DNA of 64,000 nt from Nitrospirota bacterium (GTDB lineage Bacteria; Nitrospinota_A; UBA7883; JACRGQ01), in assembly GCA_024275955.1 (NCBI GenBank), contig JAJRYD010000036.1:84563-148562 (forward strand), in the 5' to 3' direction. Position 1 is the stretch's first letter; each line of letters starts with the position of its first letter. Below the pieces are notes generated by a model, which ran no database searches, was not told where the DNA came from, and was given only the letters and a program-made list of their open reading frames with translations. Positions 27,523 through 36,261 of the stretch are shown piece by piece. The position numbers and the translations under genes are program-made.

Positions 27523-28926
27523 CTACTGCAATAAATGCTGGTTGGCTATCGATATGCCGGATAGCATAGTGCCGATTATTCCTAGAAACCCTTGATCTGT
27601 TCCGCAGAGGAACAGGTTTTCGACCGGCGTTACACCGTCCCACACCTTTACCGGCGCACCGTAGACAGCGCCGTGAATATGGCCGGTGTATCTTTCTACC
27701 GTGCGGGGGGTGAAGATATCTACAAATTTCAGGTTTTTTGATATATCCGGCATATGCCGCCCTACCGTCGAGGCGGCCTCAAGCGACTTTTGGTGCCATT
27801 CCTTCTTGGTAGGGAGGTTTTGCAGTCGGTTTATCTTTTCCCAGAAACGGTGGTCGGCTTTGTTGGTAATCCGCACCATATCAGTTTGTAACGGGGTTTC
27901 GTACTCGAAATTGTCTGGAACGCATATAACGCCGTCGTTCACCTCAAACGGCTCGTCCGGCCTTCTGAACCGGAACTTATCTCTATTGCTGAAAAATATT
28001 ATCGAATGCTCGAACCCAAGCTCTTGTGGATGCTTATCAAGGATGTTTACTGACTCGGAAAACGCCATCACGCCGGCCTTTGGCTGTTTCCCTTTTGGAG
28101 CTGTTTCGGGGCAGAGTGCTATCGTCTCCAGCCTGCCGGCAGATGAAAGGATGCTTCGGCAGGGGAGGTAGGTGCCGTCGTACAGCTCCACTCCTTTAGC
28201 CTTTCCATCCTTTACGACAATATCTTGGACTCCGCTATTTAGCTTTAGCTCTCCACCTTTATTTTCAAAGCGTTCCACTAGTAAATCGAGAATTTGCCTC
28301 ACTCCTCGTTTTGGTCTTGCGAACCCTTCCATGTAGATAGATTTGAACATGATGACGAATTGCCGGAAGTCCATATCATTTTCAATCGGGTTTCCGTAGT
28401 ACATAAGCGGAGCCAACAGCATCTCTACCAGCAAAGGCTCTCTGATTATTGATAAAAGCATTTCTCTTGTTGATTGAGGAGCAGACGCAGTTTTGAACGG
28501 GTCGTGTTTCTCTACCTTAGCGACCAAAGTTCGAAAATTATCTTTCTGCGATGGGAAAGCCTCATTTATCGCTTCAATAAAGTATGCAAAATCGTTTGTA
28601 AAATCGAGAGTTACTGATGGGAAAGATATCCGGCTTTTCTTTTGCGGGGAGAGGTCGAGCTCTTCGGGCCTTATCCTTAGCTGACGCAGTATTTTGCCTA
28701 GCGCGCCGGTAGGTGATTTTCTGCTAAGCGCGTAGTTGGTAACAGCATGCAGTCCTACATCTATATCGTATCCGCCAAGCGAGTAATACGAGTTAAGCCC
28801 GCCTACACGGTCGTGGCGTTCTAGTATTGCTACTTTTTTCCCAAAATGTGCCAGCCGTATTCCGGCAGAAAGGCCGGACATACCGGCTCCGATGATAAGA
28901 GTGTCGTAAGGCTGGGGGCTGTTCAA
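27523..28926 (-). CDS. Phytoene-desaturase-like FAD oxidoreductase (second of two)
   Basis: 467 residues. TLIIGAGMSGLSAGIRLAHF, then RVGGLNSYYSLGGYDIDVGL, and a C-terminal FAD/substrate region (ENLFLCGTDQGFLGIIGTM). It is paralogous to the neighbour at 25497-26918, with little identity beyond the FAD motifs. It lies 32 bp after the ACP gene. It probably acts on an acyl chain built by the operon, such as introducing or rearranging double bonds; the reaction is not known. Confidence 0.82.
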   Translation of the reverse strand: MNSPQPYDTLIIGAGMSGLSAGIRLAHFGKKVAILERHDRVGGLNSYYSLGGYDIDVGLHAVTNYALSRKSPTGALGKILRQLRIRPEELDLSPQKKSRISFPSVTLDFTNDFAYFIEAINEAFPSQKDNFRTLVAKVEKHDPFKTASAPQSTREMLLSIIREPLLVEMLLAPLMYYGNPIENDMDFRQFVIMFKSIYMEGFARPKRGVRQILDLLVERFENKGGELKLNSGVQDIVVKDGKAKGVELYDGTYLPCRSILSSAGRLETIALCPETAPKGKQPKAGVMAFSESVNILDKHPQELGFEHSIIFFSNRDKFRFRRPDEPFEVNDGVICVPDNFEYETPLQTDMVRITNKADHRFWEKINRLQNLPTKKEWHQKSLEAASTVGRHMPDISKNLKFVDIFTPRTVERYTGHIHGAVYGAPVKVWDGVTPVENLFLCGTDQGFLGIIGTMLSGISIANQHLLQ

Positions 28927-28958
28927 TTTTTATTGCCGCTGGTCCAAAGCTCTAGGTA

Positions 28959-29210
28959 TCAGACGTTACCCATTTTTGGATGCAGATAGTCGACAGTACC
29001 TTGCAAGGTGTTTAGAGCGGGGTAGTCCTGCTCTGGTACATCAACTTTGTACCTTACCCTCAGCTCCATAACGATATCGAGGAAATCCATCGAATCGAGG
29101 TCTATCTGCTCTCTAAGCGGTTTTTCGCCGTCAATGCCGTTAAGGTCTTCATCTGGCGCTATGCTTTTGATTATGTCGATAACTGCTTCACGCAATTGGC
29201 TCTTGTCCAC
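28959..29210 (-). CDS. Acyl carrier protein
   Basis: 83 residues, acidic, with the phosphopantetheine attachment Ser in LDSMDFLDIVMEL. It is the carrier for the chain made by the adjacent synthase. DSM instead of the common DSL is typical of specialised carriers. Together with the neighbouring KAS it implies an operon-private carrier. Confidence 0.9.
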   Translation of the reverse strand: MDKSQLREAVIDIIKSIAPDEDLNGIDGEKPLREQIDLDSMDFLDIVMELRVRYKVDVPEQDYPALNTLQGTVDYLHPKMGNV

Positions 29211-29310
29211 GTGTCTCTTCCTCCTACTACTAACAAACTAAGGTCAAACCTTTCCCCAAATTCGACCGTTGCCAGTATGTAGAATACTTTTAACCAGACC
29301 GCTTAAAGCA

Positions 29311-30546
29311 TTATCCAACAAAACGGCTGACAATTACAACTGAATTTATTCCAAGCATTCCAAAAGAGTTGTTAAGAATCTGATTTATCCGATCTTTTTT
29401 ATATGGCTGATTGATGACGAGGTTTTTTATCTCGCATTCTGGGTCTAGTTTATCGAGGTTTATAGTGGGGTGAACTATGCCGTCATCGAAAGAGGGTAGG
29501 TTGCCGGCAAGTTCCAGCGCCCCTGCCGCACCCATAGCATGCCCTATGAAGCTTTTGGTGTTATTTACATAAGTATCTGGGCAATCTTTAAATACACTGT
29601 TGATAGCTTCGCATTCCTGTTGGTCTCCCAGTGTTGTTCCAGTGCCGTGCGTACTTATTATGTCAACTTCCTCAGGTTTTAGCTTTGCTCTTTCAAGTGC
29701 CAGCTCTATACATTCGGCCTGTCTTATCGGGTTTGGGAGTACATGATCGGTAGCATCGGAGTTGCTTGCGTATCCGGTAATCTCGCCGTATATTTTGGCG
29801 TTTCTAGCTAGTGCGTCTTCCAGCCGTTCGAGAGTATATACAGATCCTCCTTCCGAGACAACTATGCCGCTTCTGTCGGCGGCGAACGGTCTGCTCGCTT
29901 TTGTAGGGTCTGCATGTTCGGCCAGCGCCCCTTGTGCTTTAAAAGAGGCGAATATTCCAAAAGTATGTATAGATTCCGATACCCCGCCGGCAAGAGCAAG
30001 GTCGCACTCGTCAAGCCGAAGCATCTGCGCCCCGTATATAAGCCCAAGGTTTCCCGCCGCGCATGCCGCCCCTATGCAGAGGTGCGGGCCTGTGATGCCG
30101 AGGTTAAGGGTTACTTCGCCTGCAGGAGCATTTGCGACGGTTCTCGGGTTGTGGTGGTGCGTCCAGTATTTGGTGTCGTAATCGAACCTGCTTATGTTGT
30201 AGACCTCGTTCTCGGTCTCCACGTTGCCATGCTCGGTAATACCGAGGTAGACCCCTATCCGGTTTTTGCCAACATCGTCAACGGTTATTGAGGTGTCTTC
30301 CATCGCCTCCCGCGAGCAGTAAATGGCAATACTGCCGGAACGGGTGCCTCTTCGTACCTCTTTCTTTTTTTGGTATTTGAATTGGTCGAAACGGCAGATT
30401 CCGGCGTTTACCTCGCCGATGTAGCGGGTTTCCATCTTCTCTACGCCCGACTTGCCGGTTAAAAGTGCTGTGCGGTATTCGGCAAGGTTATCGCCGTTTG
30501 GCGAGGCAACCCCGATGCCGGTAATAACTATTCTCGAATCATGCAC
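29311..30546 (-). CDS. Beta-ketoacyl-ACP synthase (KAS II-like)
   Basis: 411 residues. Thiolase fold with the full catalytic triad: Cys162 in GAACAAGNLG, His in STHGTGTTLGD, and His in NNTKSFIGHAMGAAG. It condenses malonyl-ACP onto an acyl primer. It appears to be the first gene of the leftward operon. There is no partner chain-length factor, which argues against an aryl-polyene type and for a fatty-acid-like or ladderane-like system. Confidence 0.9.
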   Translation of the reverse strand: MHDSRIVITGIGVASPNGDNLAEYRTALLTGKSGVEKMETRYIGEVNAGICRFDQFKYQKKKEVRRGTRSGSIAIYCSREAMEDTSITVDDVGKNRIGVYLGITEHGNVETENEVYNISRFDYDTKYWTHHHNPRTVANAPAGEVTLNLGITGPHLCIGAACAAGNLGLIYGAQMLRLDECDLALAGGVSESIHTFGIFASFKAQGALAEHADPTKASRPFAADRSGIVVSEGGSVYTLERLEDALARNAKIYGEITGYASNSDATDHVLPNPIRQAECIELALERAKLKPEEVDIISTHGTGTTLGDQQECEAINSVFKDCPDTYVNNTKSFIGHAMGAAGALELAGNLPSFDDGIVHPTINLDKLDPECEIKNLVINQPYKKDRINQILNNSFGMLGINSVVIVSRFVG

Positions 30547-30948
30547 TAATATGTTCCCCTGCCGTTGTTCATTTTTGAGTAATCGCTGATTATAGGAACC
30601 CGCACTCCTTTAGGCAACCCCCACACAACGGCGTGGAGCAAGTAGTCGCACGCGTTCGATATAATTACCGGATAAGTTTTAAGCGGTTGCACAACACGCC
30701 GCTGTCGCCTTCGGCGAGGCGCTAGCGGTTGCCTTTTGCTGTAGTTTGGTAGTGTTACAGCTGTATGAGAAAAGCAGACCTGCAATGCGGGCCACGCAAC
30801 GGCGTGGAGCGAGTTCTCGCAGGGAACAGTCGCATCCGGCTAGTAAATCGTTTTGAGCTTTCCAGAAAAAGCTACCCACCGCCTGCGAATAGTACCTCAC
30901 CTGTAAGGTGCGTGGCACAGACTGCCTAGGTGAGCTATAATACCTCCG
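30547..30948. repeat. Divergent intergenic region with a second set of hairpins
   Basis: 402 bp between divergently transcribed genes. Two related stem-loops CCAC(A/G)C-AACG-GCGTGG occur at 30621-30636 and 30792-30807, each followed by AGC(A/G)AGT and a TCGCA. The second also forms GCGAG-TT-CTCGC (30809-30820). Further hairpins: TCGCC-TTC-GGCGA (30705-30717), CCTGCAATGCGGG (30779-30791) and the large CTCACCT...AGGTGAG (30896-30934) with CACCT-GTA-AGGTG inside. It must also contain the promoter for the KAS operon. No ORF is credible. Confidence 0.7.
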
Positions 30949-31605
30949 ATGAAAAGGGTGGTTTTGGTTTTTGCCGGTATTTTTACCGTTCTGTTTAGTA
31001 CGGACTCGTTTTCTAATAGCTCGCTATTTCTGATGCAACGGCAGATGGTTCATCTTTCCGGGTCGGGTACGGTCAACCGCCCTCCGCCGCCTCAAAAACA
31101 GGTGCCGACCGTCCAAAAAAAGGTCGGCGTTTCGCAATCTTCCGGCACCTACAGGAAAAAAAGGATGCGTGGAGGCAAGAGCCGTAAGGGCGGTAGCGGC
31201 ACTATTTATAGCGTGAGGATAAGCGGAGGGAAGTCGTCAAGGGCTACAAGAAGGTCTGGGGATATAGAGGATCTGCTCGATGGTGACGAAGCGCCAAAAC
31301 TTAGCGTAACAGTTGTCGGCATAGATGGCTCTCTCTTCAATGCCAGCTCTATTTCAAGCGGTGTTGATAACATGCTCCGCCTTGAGTCTGGTGGGAACAA
31401 GAGAAACCTTCACCTTAGCGATGTTACTTTTATCAAATTTGGCAAAAAAGATCTGAACAGGCTGTCGGTTGTCGTGCGCATGGAAAGCGGCGAGAAGGTA
31501 AAAGGCTACCTCTATCCCAGATATATATTCGAGTTTAAAAGCGGCGGCTCTGTGACGACAGCGCTTGCCGACCAGCTTAGCTACGTTAACATTCAAGCAG
31601 AGTAA
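30949..31605 (+). CDS. Secreted protein of unknown function
   Basis: 218 residues, not recognised. Signal peptide (VVLVFAGIFTVLFSTDSFS), a proline/lysine/glycine-rich basic stretch (about 40-90, RPPPPQKQ; KKRMRGGKSRKGG), then a compact beta-rich domain (about 105-215) with VTVVGIDGSLFNASSIS and VRMESGEKVKGYLYP, which reads like a small sheet repeated twice. TATAAT stands 7 nt before the ATG and no Shine-Dalgarno is present. It is followed after 28 bp by ubiX. Confidence 0.65.
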   Translation: MKRVVLVFAGIFTVLFSTDSFSNSSLFLMQRQMVHLSGSGTVNRPPPPQKQVPTVQKKVGVSQSSGTYRKKRMRGGKSRKGGSGTIYSVRISGGKSSRATRRSGDIEDLLDGDEAPKLSVTVVGIDGSLFNASSISSGVDNMLRLESGGNKRNLHLSDVTFIKFGKKDLNRLSVVVRMESGEKVKGYLYPRYIFEFKSGGSVTTALADQLSYVNIQAE

Positions 31606-31633
31606 TTTCTGTTTCACTAAGGCAAGAGGTAAG

Positions 31634-32203
31634 GTGTCGAATCATCCTATAGTTCTGGCAATTTCCGGTGCTTCCGGCGCGATATACGGCAAAGAGATTT
31701 TCGACAGGCTTCACAAAACTGGTGTCGAAATAAATGTCGTCATAACCTCTACCGCGGAGAAGATAATAGAGCATGAACTAGCGATAGACAAAAGTTATTT
31801 TGAGAAAGATGGCGTAACTATTTTTGAAAACTCCAACTTTGATGTTTCGATAGCGAGCGGTTCTTATCTGACAGGCGGTATGGTGATAGCACCGTGTTCT
31901 ATGGGCTGTCTCGGCAGAATTGCCGGCTCTGTTTCGTTTGACCTTGTAGGCAGGTCTGCCGATGTCCACCTTAAAGAGGGGAGACAGCTAATACTGCTTC
32001 TAAGGGAAACCCCTCTTTCGGCGATACACCTTGAAAATATGCTAAAGCTCAGCCGCGCAGGCGCGACCATACTGCCTGCGATGCCTAGCTTTTACAACAG
32101 ACCGCAGACGATAGACGATCTCGCTAAAGAGATAGCCGGCAAGGTGTTCGACCAGCTTGGCTTAAAGCAAAGCTTTGCCGCCCGTTATAATGGAAATGAG
32201 TGA
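31634..32203 (+). CDS. ubiX: Flavin prenyltransferase UbiX
   Basis: 189 residues from GTG 31634 with AAGAGGTAAG before it; a longer frame from 31565 overlaps the previous gene and lacks support. FMN-binding start VLAISGASGAIYGKEI, VVITSTAEKI, MVIAPCSMGCLGRIAGS and LLLRETPLSAIHLENML are all UbiX hallmarks. It makes prenylated FMN for a UbiD-type decarboxylase; no ubiD is in the window. Confidence 0.94.
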   Translation: MSNHPIVLAISGASGAIYGKEIFDRLHKTGVEINVVITSTAEKIIEHELAIDKSYFEKDGVTIFENSNFDVSIASGSYLTGGMVIAPCSMGCLGRIAGSVSFDLVGRSADVHLKEGRQLILLLRETPLSAIHLENMLKLSRAGATILPAMPSFYNRPQTIDDLAKEIAGKVFDQLGLKQSFAARYNGNE

Positions 32204-32993
32204 ACAGCTAAAAGAAGGCTCGATACGCCTGTTGGTCCTCGGCTCGGGGACATCTACCGGCGTTCCGATGATAGGTTGCGACTGCCCTACCTGTAGCTCC
32301 AACGACAGCCGAGATAGGAGACTGCGTGCTTCTGTCCTTTTAAGCTGGATGGATGGAGTTTTTGAGAGAAACATCCTTATAGATACCTCTACCGACCTAC
32401 GCCAACAGTCGCTCCTTTACCGGCTAAAGCAGATTGACGCGGTTCTCTTTACCCATCCGCATGCCGACCATATACACGGCATAGACGAGCTTAGGAGCTT
32501 TAATTTTATTCAGCATCAATCAATTCCCTGTTACGGCTCTAGCTACACCCTCGGCAGAATTAGAACGATGTTCGATTACATTTTTACGAAAACGCAGGCA
32601 GGGGGAGGGAAGCCGAAAGTAACCCTCCACGAAGTAAACGGCAAGTTCACCCTTTTCGGGCGGAAGGTGGAGCCGTTACCAGCGATGCATGGCGATATGG
32701 AAGTTTACGGATTCAGGATCGGCTCTTTTGCGTATCTTACCGACTGCAATTTTGTGCCGAAATCTACTATAGAAAAGATGAAAGGTCTGAAACTATTGGT
32801 GCTGGGTGCGGTGCAGTTTAAAAAACATGCTACCCACTTTAGTATTGAAGAGGCTGTCGAACTGGCCGGCACTCTTGGCGCAGATAAAACGTACCTAACG
32901 CATATGAACCACTTTGTTAAACATTCCAAACTTCAAAAGGAGCTTCCCAAAAATATTTACCTCTCATTCGACGGCATGGATAAGTTGGTATAG
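32190..32993 (+). CDS. Metallo-beta-lactamase-fold hydrolase, PhnP-like
   Basis: 267 residues from ATG 32190 (ATG 32196 also possible), overlapping the ubiX stop by 14 nt. LGSGTSTGVPMIGCDCPTC carries the extra zinc-binding cysteines typical of PhnP-like phosphodiesterases. The metal-binding HxHxDH is FTHPHADHIHGID; further ligands in PAMHGDME, YLTDCNFVP and LTHMNHF. Known relatives hydrolyse cyclic phosphodiesters; substrate here is unknown. Confidence 0.85.
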   Translation: MEMSEQLKEGSIRLLVLGSGTSTGVPMIGCDCPTCSSNDSRDRRLRASVLLSWMDGVFERNILIDTSTDLRQQSLLYRLKQIDAVLFTHPHADHIHGIDELRSFNFIQHQSIPCYGSSYTLGRIRTMFDYIFTKTQAGGGKPKVTLHEVNGKFTLFGRKVEPLPAMHGDMEVYGFRIGSFAYLTDCNFVPKSTIEKMKGLKLLVLGAVQFKKHATHFSIEEAVELAGTLGADKTYLTHMNHFVKHSKLQKELPKNIYLSFDGMDKLV

Positions 32994-33014
32994 GCCATTT
33001 TCCGCGTCACCTTT

Positions 33015-34550
33015 TCAGGTAATCGTTACCTCAAACTGCTCGTCCGAAAAATCTTTCGAAGATTTTATCGTTATCGTACAGCGGTGCTTTTTTTCGATAT
33101 CTTCAAGGAAATCGCTTTCTTCATCGACAAGCGAAGAAGATACTACAGATGACGCGGAGACCATTATTTTTTCTAGCGATGGTCGTGTCGCGGCTATCCG
33201 CTCGATTTCGCGGAAAATTTCATAGCAGACAGTTTTTGGCGATTTGTTGAAGCCTTTACCGTCGCAATAAGGACACGGTTGGCAAAGTATCCTATTTAGG
33301 TTTGCCCTTGTTCTTTTTCTTGTCATTTCCACTATGCCGAGTTCTGACACTCTCAAGATTTTTGTCCGCGATCTGTCCTGTTTCAGCTCGGAATCGAGAG
33401 CGTTATAAACCTTTTCCTTATTTTCCTCTCTTTCCATATCTATGAAGTCTAGGACTATCAGACCGCCCATATTCCTTAGCTTTAGCTGATATACAATTTC
33501 CTTTACCGCTTCAAGATTGGTTTTAACTATCGTCTCTTCTTGGTTGCGTTTGCCGACATACTTGCCTGTGTTGACATCTATGGCGGTAAGTGCTTCGGCG
33601 TGGTCTATAACCAGATACCCGCCGGATTTCAGCCAGACCCTACGGCCGATAGCCCTCTCGATTTCAATCTCAAGCGAAAAGGCGTCAAATATAGGCTCGG
33701 CTTTTTCGTATAGTTCAATTTTCGGTTTTATATCCTGTAAAAAGTTGTCGGAGAACTCCAGCAGTCTTTCGTAGTTGCTCTTCGAGTCTATATATATCCG
33801 GTCTATATCCTGGCCGTATACATCTCTCATAGAGCGAAGTACTATGTCGAGGTCGCGGTATAGGAGGGCTGGACCCTTTCCATTTTCATTTTTCTTTAAT
33901 ACTTTTCGCCACATTTTGCCAAGGAACTCTATATCCCTCTTGAGTTCTTCAGGAGGGACAGATTCTGCCGCGGTTCTGATTATGTACCCGTTCCCTTTTT
34001 CACCGAACTCTTCGACAATCGTCTTTAGCCTTTCACGTTCTTTTGTGCTTTCTATACGTCTGGAAACCCCAATCTGATTTATCATCGGCATAAGGACAAG
34101 GTATCTCCCCGGCAAGGTTATGTAGGTGGTTATTCTGGCTCCTTTCGTGCCTATCGGCTCTTTTCCAACCTGCACCATCAGTTCCTGCCCTTCCGTCAGG
34201 AGATCTTTTATGGAGTCGATGGACTTGTCGAAGTTTATTGCCCCAAAAGGGTTGAACTCCTCTTCCATCCCTTCATTAAGGTTTTCTGCTGGGTTTATCG
34301 TTTCCGAAATGATGTTGTCGTAAATAAGCGTTATGTCGCTCTGGTGAAGAAAGCCCGACCGCTTCTGACCGATATCTACAAAAGCGACCTGCATTCCAGG
34401 CAGAACCTTGGTCACTTTTCCCCTATAAATATTCCCTGTAATACCTGCTTCTCCGGTTCTTTCGATGAAAATCTCCGAGAGATTATGGTTTTCGAGAATA
34501 GCGACTCTTATTTCAAAGCGGTTCACATTGATAACCATCTCTTTACCCAT
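33015..34550 (-). CDS. rng: Ribonuclease G/E
   Basis: 511 residues, close to RNase G (489 in E. coli) and without the RNase E scaffold tail. S1 domain (about 35-125, IYRGKVTKVLPGMQVAFVDI), catalytic Asp residues in TAIDVNTGKYVG and GLIVLDFIDM, and the zinc-link cysteines CQPCPYCDGKG. It cuts single-stranded RNA during rRNA maturation and mRNA decay. TATAAT lies 6 nt before the ATG with no Shine-Dalgarno, so the mRNA may be leaderless. Confidence 0.93.
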   Translation of the reverse strand: MGKEMVINVNRFEIRVAILENHNLSEIFIERTGEAGITGNIYRGKVTKVLPGMQVAFVDIGQKRSGFLHQSDITLIYDNIISETINPAENLNEGMEEEFNPFGAINFDKSIDSIKDLLTEGQELMVQVGKEPIGTKGARITTYITLPGRYLVLMPMINQIGVSRRIESTKERERLKTIVEEFGEKGNGYIIRTAAESVPPEELKRDIEFLGKMWRKVLKKNENGKGPALLYRDLDIVLRSMRDVYGQDIDRIYIDSKSNYERLLEFSDNFLQDIKPKIELYEKAEPIFDAFSLEIEIERAIGRRVWLKSGGYLVIDHAEALTAIDVNTGKYVGKRNQEETIVKTNLEAVKEIVYQLKLRNMGGLIVLDFIDMEREENKEKVYNALDSELKQDRSRTKILRVSELGIVEMTRKRTRANLNRILCQPCPYCDGKGFNKSPKTVCYEIFREIERIAATRPSLEKIMVSASSVVSSSLVDEESDFLEDIEKKHRCTITIKSSKDFSDEQFEVTIT

Positions 34551-34661
34551 TGGAGGATTATATCGCCGTACAGCATCGAATGCTATTCTCTATTGAAAAT
34601 TCAGCACTTAGTTGAAAAGTTAACGCTTGTCTTCTCCAAAAATCTAAATTACTATCAGGGT

Positions 34662-34892
34662 ATGTTCGGACTTGGGTTTTGGGAGCTTCTGATAATTCTC
34701 GCGATTATCCTCCTTTTGTTTGGAGTCAAGAGGTTGCCCCAGCTTGGGCAGAGCCTTGGCGAGGGAATAAGCAACTTCACAAAATCTTTTCAGGGTGACG
34801 ACACGCAGGAGAAAAAAGAAAAAGAGCAAGGAGACTCGCTTGACGATTCATCTGATGGGCCGTCAAAACCTCCTGCCGGAGATAACTCGTAA
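34662..34892 (+). CDS. tatA: Sec-independent translocase subunit TatA
   Basis: 76 residues from ATG 34662. One membrane helix (FWELLIILAIILLLFG) with the hinge and amphipathic helix VKRLPQLGQSLGEGISNFTKSF, then a charged tail. Forms the protein-conducting oligomer of the twin-arginine pathway. Any longer frame upstream runs through the rng promoter region and is not supported. Confidence 0.9.
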   Translation: MFGLGFWELLIILAIILLLFGVKRLPQLGQSLGEGISNFTKSFQGDDTQEKKEKEQGDSLDDSSDGPSKPPAGDNS

Positions 34893-34922
34893 CAAATATC
34901 AAGCTTTGGAGGAATCTGGTCA

Positions 34923-35159
34923 ATGTTTGGAATTGGTGCTCCGGAGTTGCTTGTTATCTGCGTAGTCGCGCTCATATTCATAGGCCCCAAAAGATTGCCA
35001 GAGGTAGCAAGAACGGTAGGCAAAGGCTATAGAGAACTGCAAAGAGCTTTGTCTGGGGTTCAAAACGAGTTCGATTCGGCTAAAGACGCGGTGAATAAAG
35101 AGGCAAAACGCTACGAGGAGCAGTCTCCCAAAAAACAGGATGACAAAAAGGACTCTTAG
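34923..35159 (+). CDS. tatB: Sec-independent translocase subunit TatB
   Basis: 78 residues. MFGIGAPELLVICVVALIFI helix with the GPKRLPEVARTVGKGYREL hinge; the Glu in the helix and the ALSGVQNEFD extension fit TatB rather than TatA. It would form the substrate receptor with TatC, which is not in the window. 30 bp after tatA. Confidence 0.82.
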   Translation: MFGIGAPELLVICVVALIFIGPKRLPEVARTVGKGYRELQRALSGVQNEFDSAKDAVNKEAKRYEEQSPKKQDDKKDS

Positions 35160-35210
35160 AAGAAAAGCGGTTTCGGCTGGTTTTTGTTTTTTTGTCTGCA
35201 AATGGCTTGG

Positions 35211-35240
35211 TTGATTTAACTAAAGCTAATAATTTAGAAT
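35211..35240 (+). promoter_or_regulatory. Candidate promoter of trxA
   Basis: TTGATT (35211-35216), 18-bp spacer, TAGAAT (35235-35240), 34 bp before the trxA ATG. Matches are four and five of six. A T-rich stretch after tatB (35178-35195) separates it from the tat genes. Confidence 0.45.
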
Positions 35241-35274
35241 TGGAGCTGGTACTAAAACATAGTGGAGGTAATTG

Positions 35275-35601
35275 ATGTCTGAGGCAGTCGAAGTGTTCAC
35301 CGATAGCAGTTTTGAAGAGAGGGTCGAGAAGGCCGATGTATTGACGGTTGTTGATTTTTGGGCAGAGTGGTGCGCGCCATGCAAGATGCTTAGCCCGACA
35401 GTCGCGGAGCTGGCCGAGGAAAATAAAGATGTTGTAAGGGTAGGAAAGATGAATGTTGACGAAAACCCGCAGACCGCTTCAAAATTCGGCATTCGCGGAA
35501 TACCGACGCTTCTTTTTTTTAAAAATGGAAAAGTGGCGGAACAACTGGTGGGAGTAAGACCAAAAAACGAAATACAAGAGACGATAGATAAAAATAAATA
35601 A
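35275..35601 (+). CDS. trxA: Thioredoxin
   Basis: 108 residues from ATG 35275, 6 nt after GGAGG. Active site is WCAPC instead of the usual WCGPC, followed by KMLSPTVAELAEE; cis-Pro in GIPTLLFFKNG. Cytosolic disulfide reductase. The stop and the next start share a base (TAATG). Confidence 0.93.
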   Translation: MSEAVEVFTDSSFEERVEKADVLTVVDFWAEWCAPCKMLSPTVAELAEENKDVVRVGKMNVDENPQTASKFGIRGIPTLLFFKNGKVAEQLVGVRPKNEIQETIDKNK

Positions 35602-35903
35602 TGAGTGATTTCTTTGAAGAGAGGGTTCTCCTTGGCTACCATATCGCTTATATCAACAATCAGACGGAAAAAACTGTAGCCGAGGAACTTGAGAGAGCGA
35701 TAAACAACATTGATGGTGTCTGCAGGTGCCAGCTTTGCGTAGAGGATATCTTTATGCTCTCTCTTAATTCTCTTCCTGCCAGATACAGACATTCGGCCAC
35801 TTTTAGGCTGGTCAAGAACGATCCAAACCTTACGGACGATATGGTCAAAAAAGCTGTGGCAAATGCAATAGCAGAAGTGAGCGCACACCCCAAACACGAC
35901 TAG
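35601..35903 (+). CDS. ComFB-family protein
   Basis: 100 residues. Resembles late-competence ComFB proteins: NQTEKTVAEELERAINNI, then CRCQLCVEDIFMLSLNSLP with the CxC-x2-C cluster and the conserved DI-x-LSLN, and YRHSATFRL. Relatives bind metal, and in cyanobacteria some bind cyclic dinucleotides. Coupled to trxA by a one-base overlap. Confidence 0.8.
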   Translation: MSDFFEERVLLGYHIAYINNQTEKTVAEELERAINNIDGVCRCQLCVEDIFMLSLNSLPARYRHSATFRLVKNDPNLTDDMVKKAVANAIAEVSAHPKHD

Positions 35904-35930
35904 CCGACGAGACTGTGTGGTATACCTGCA

Positions 35931-35967
35931 TGGTTGAATTTCGGTCTTCGTCTTCCAAATTCAATCA
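35931..35967 (+). terminator. Hairpin after comFB, possible terminator
   Basis: TTGAATTT (35934-35941) pairs perfectly with AAATTCAA (35957-35964); the arms extend to about 11 bp with one G-T pair. The loop is 15 nt and no strong U-tail follows, so termination is uncertain. It lies just left of the MITE-like copy at 35984. Confidence 0.4.
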
Positions 35968-35983
35968 GGGTGTCTTTCTTCAT

Positions 35984-36112
35984 GGGACAGTTTCCAAAAG
36001 AGTTTTTTGAGCATTTTAAGGGGAAGTTCATTTTCTAACTTCTTAGAAATAGGGTCTTTAGGGATTGGTAATTTGTAGAAAAATCAAATTTATCTCATTC
36101 GGCAACAGCCCC
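35984..36112 (+). mobile_element. MITE-like 129-bp element, copy 2 (left edge of metal island)
   Basis: Begins GGGACAGTTTCC and ends GGCAACAGCCCC, so the tips form an imperfect inverted repeat. Flanks are TTCAT on the left and TCCAT on the right, four of five identical. An internal stem GAAGTT-CATTTTCT-AACTTC is intact. No coding capacity. Confidence 0.85.
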
Positions 36113-36216
36113 TCCATAGGCGTATCCTCCTTTTTTTAGAGGTTTTCAGTTTATTCAACTAAAAAGGTATGCCACCTTTTGTTCCTATTTCAAAACACAA
36201 CTTTCAGTTATATCTC

Positions 36217-36235
36217 TTGACATCGGCGCGCAGAT
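36217..36235 (+). promoter_or_regulatory. Candidate promoter/operator of the CadC-type regulator gene
   Basis: A perfect TTGACA (36217-36222) runs into the imperfect palindrome ATCGGCGCGCAGAT (36222-36235, 12 of 14 symmetrical). An ArsR-family repressor bound there would cover the promoter. No good -10 is seen at 17 bp; AATCAT or CATTAT are the nearest. Placement 27 bp before the regulator start fits autoregulation. Confidence 0.4.
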
Positions 36236-36261
36236 GTTAAATCATTATCGCAAGTATCGAA

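Noticed and set aside
34344-34661. N-terminal extension of TatA
   Set aside because: It overlaps the rng coding start and promoter region, and TatA proteins begin directly at the membrane helix.
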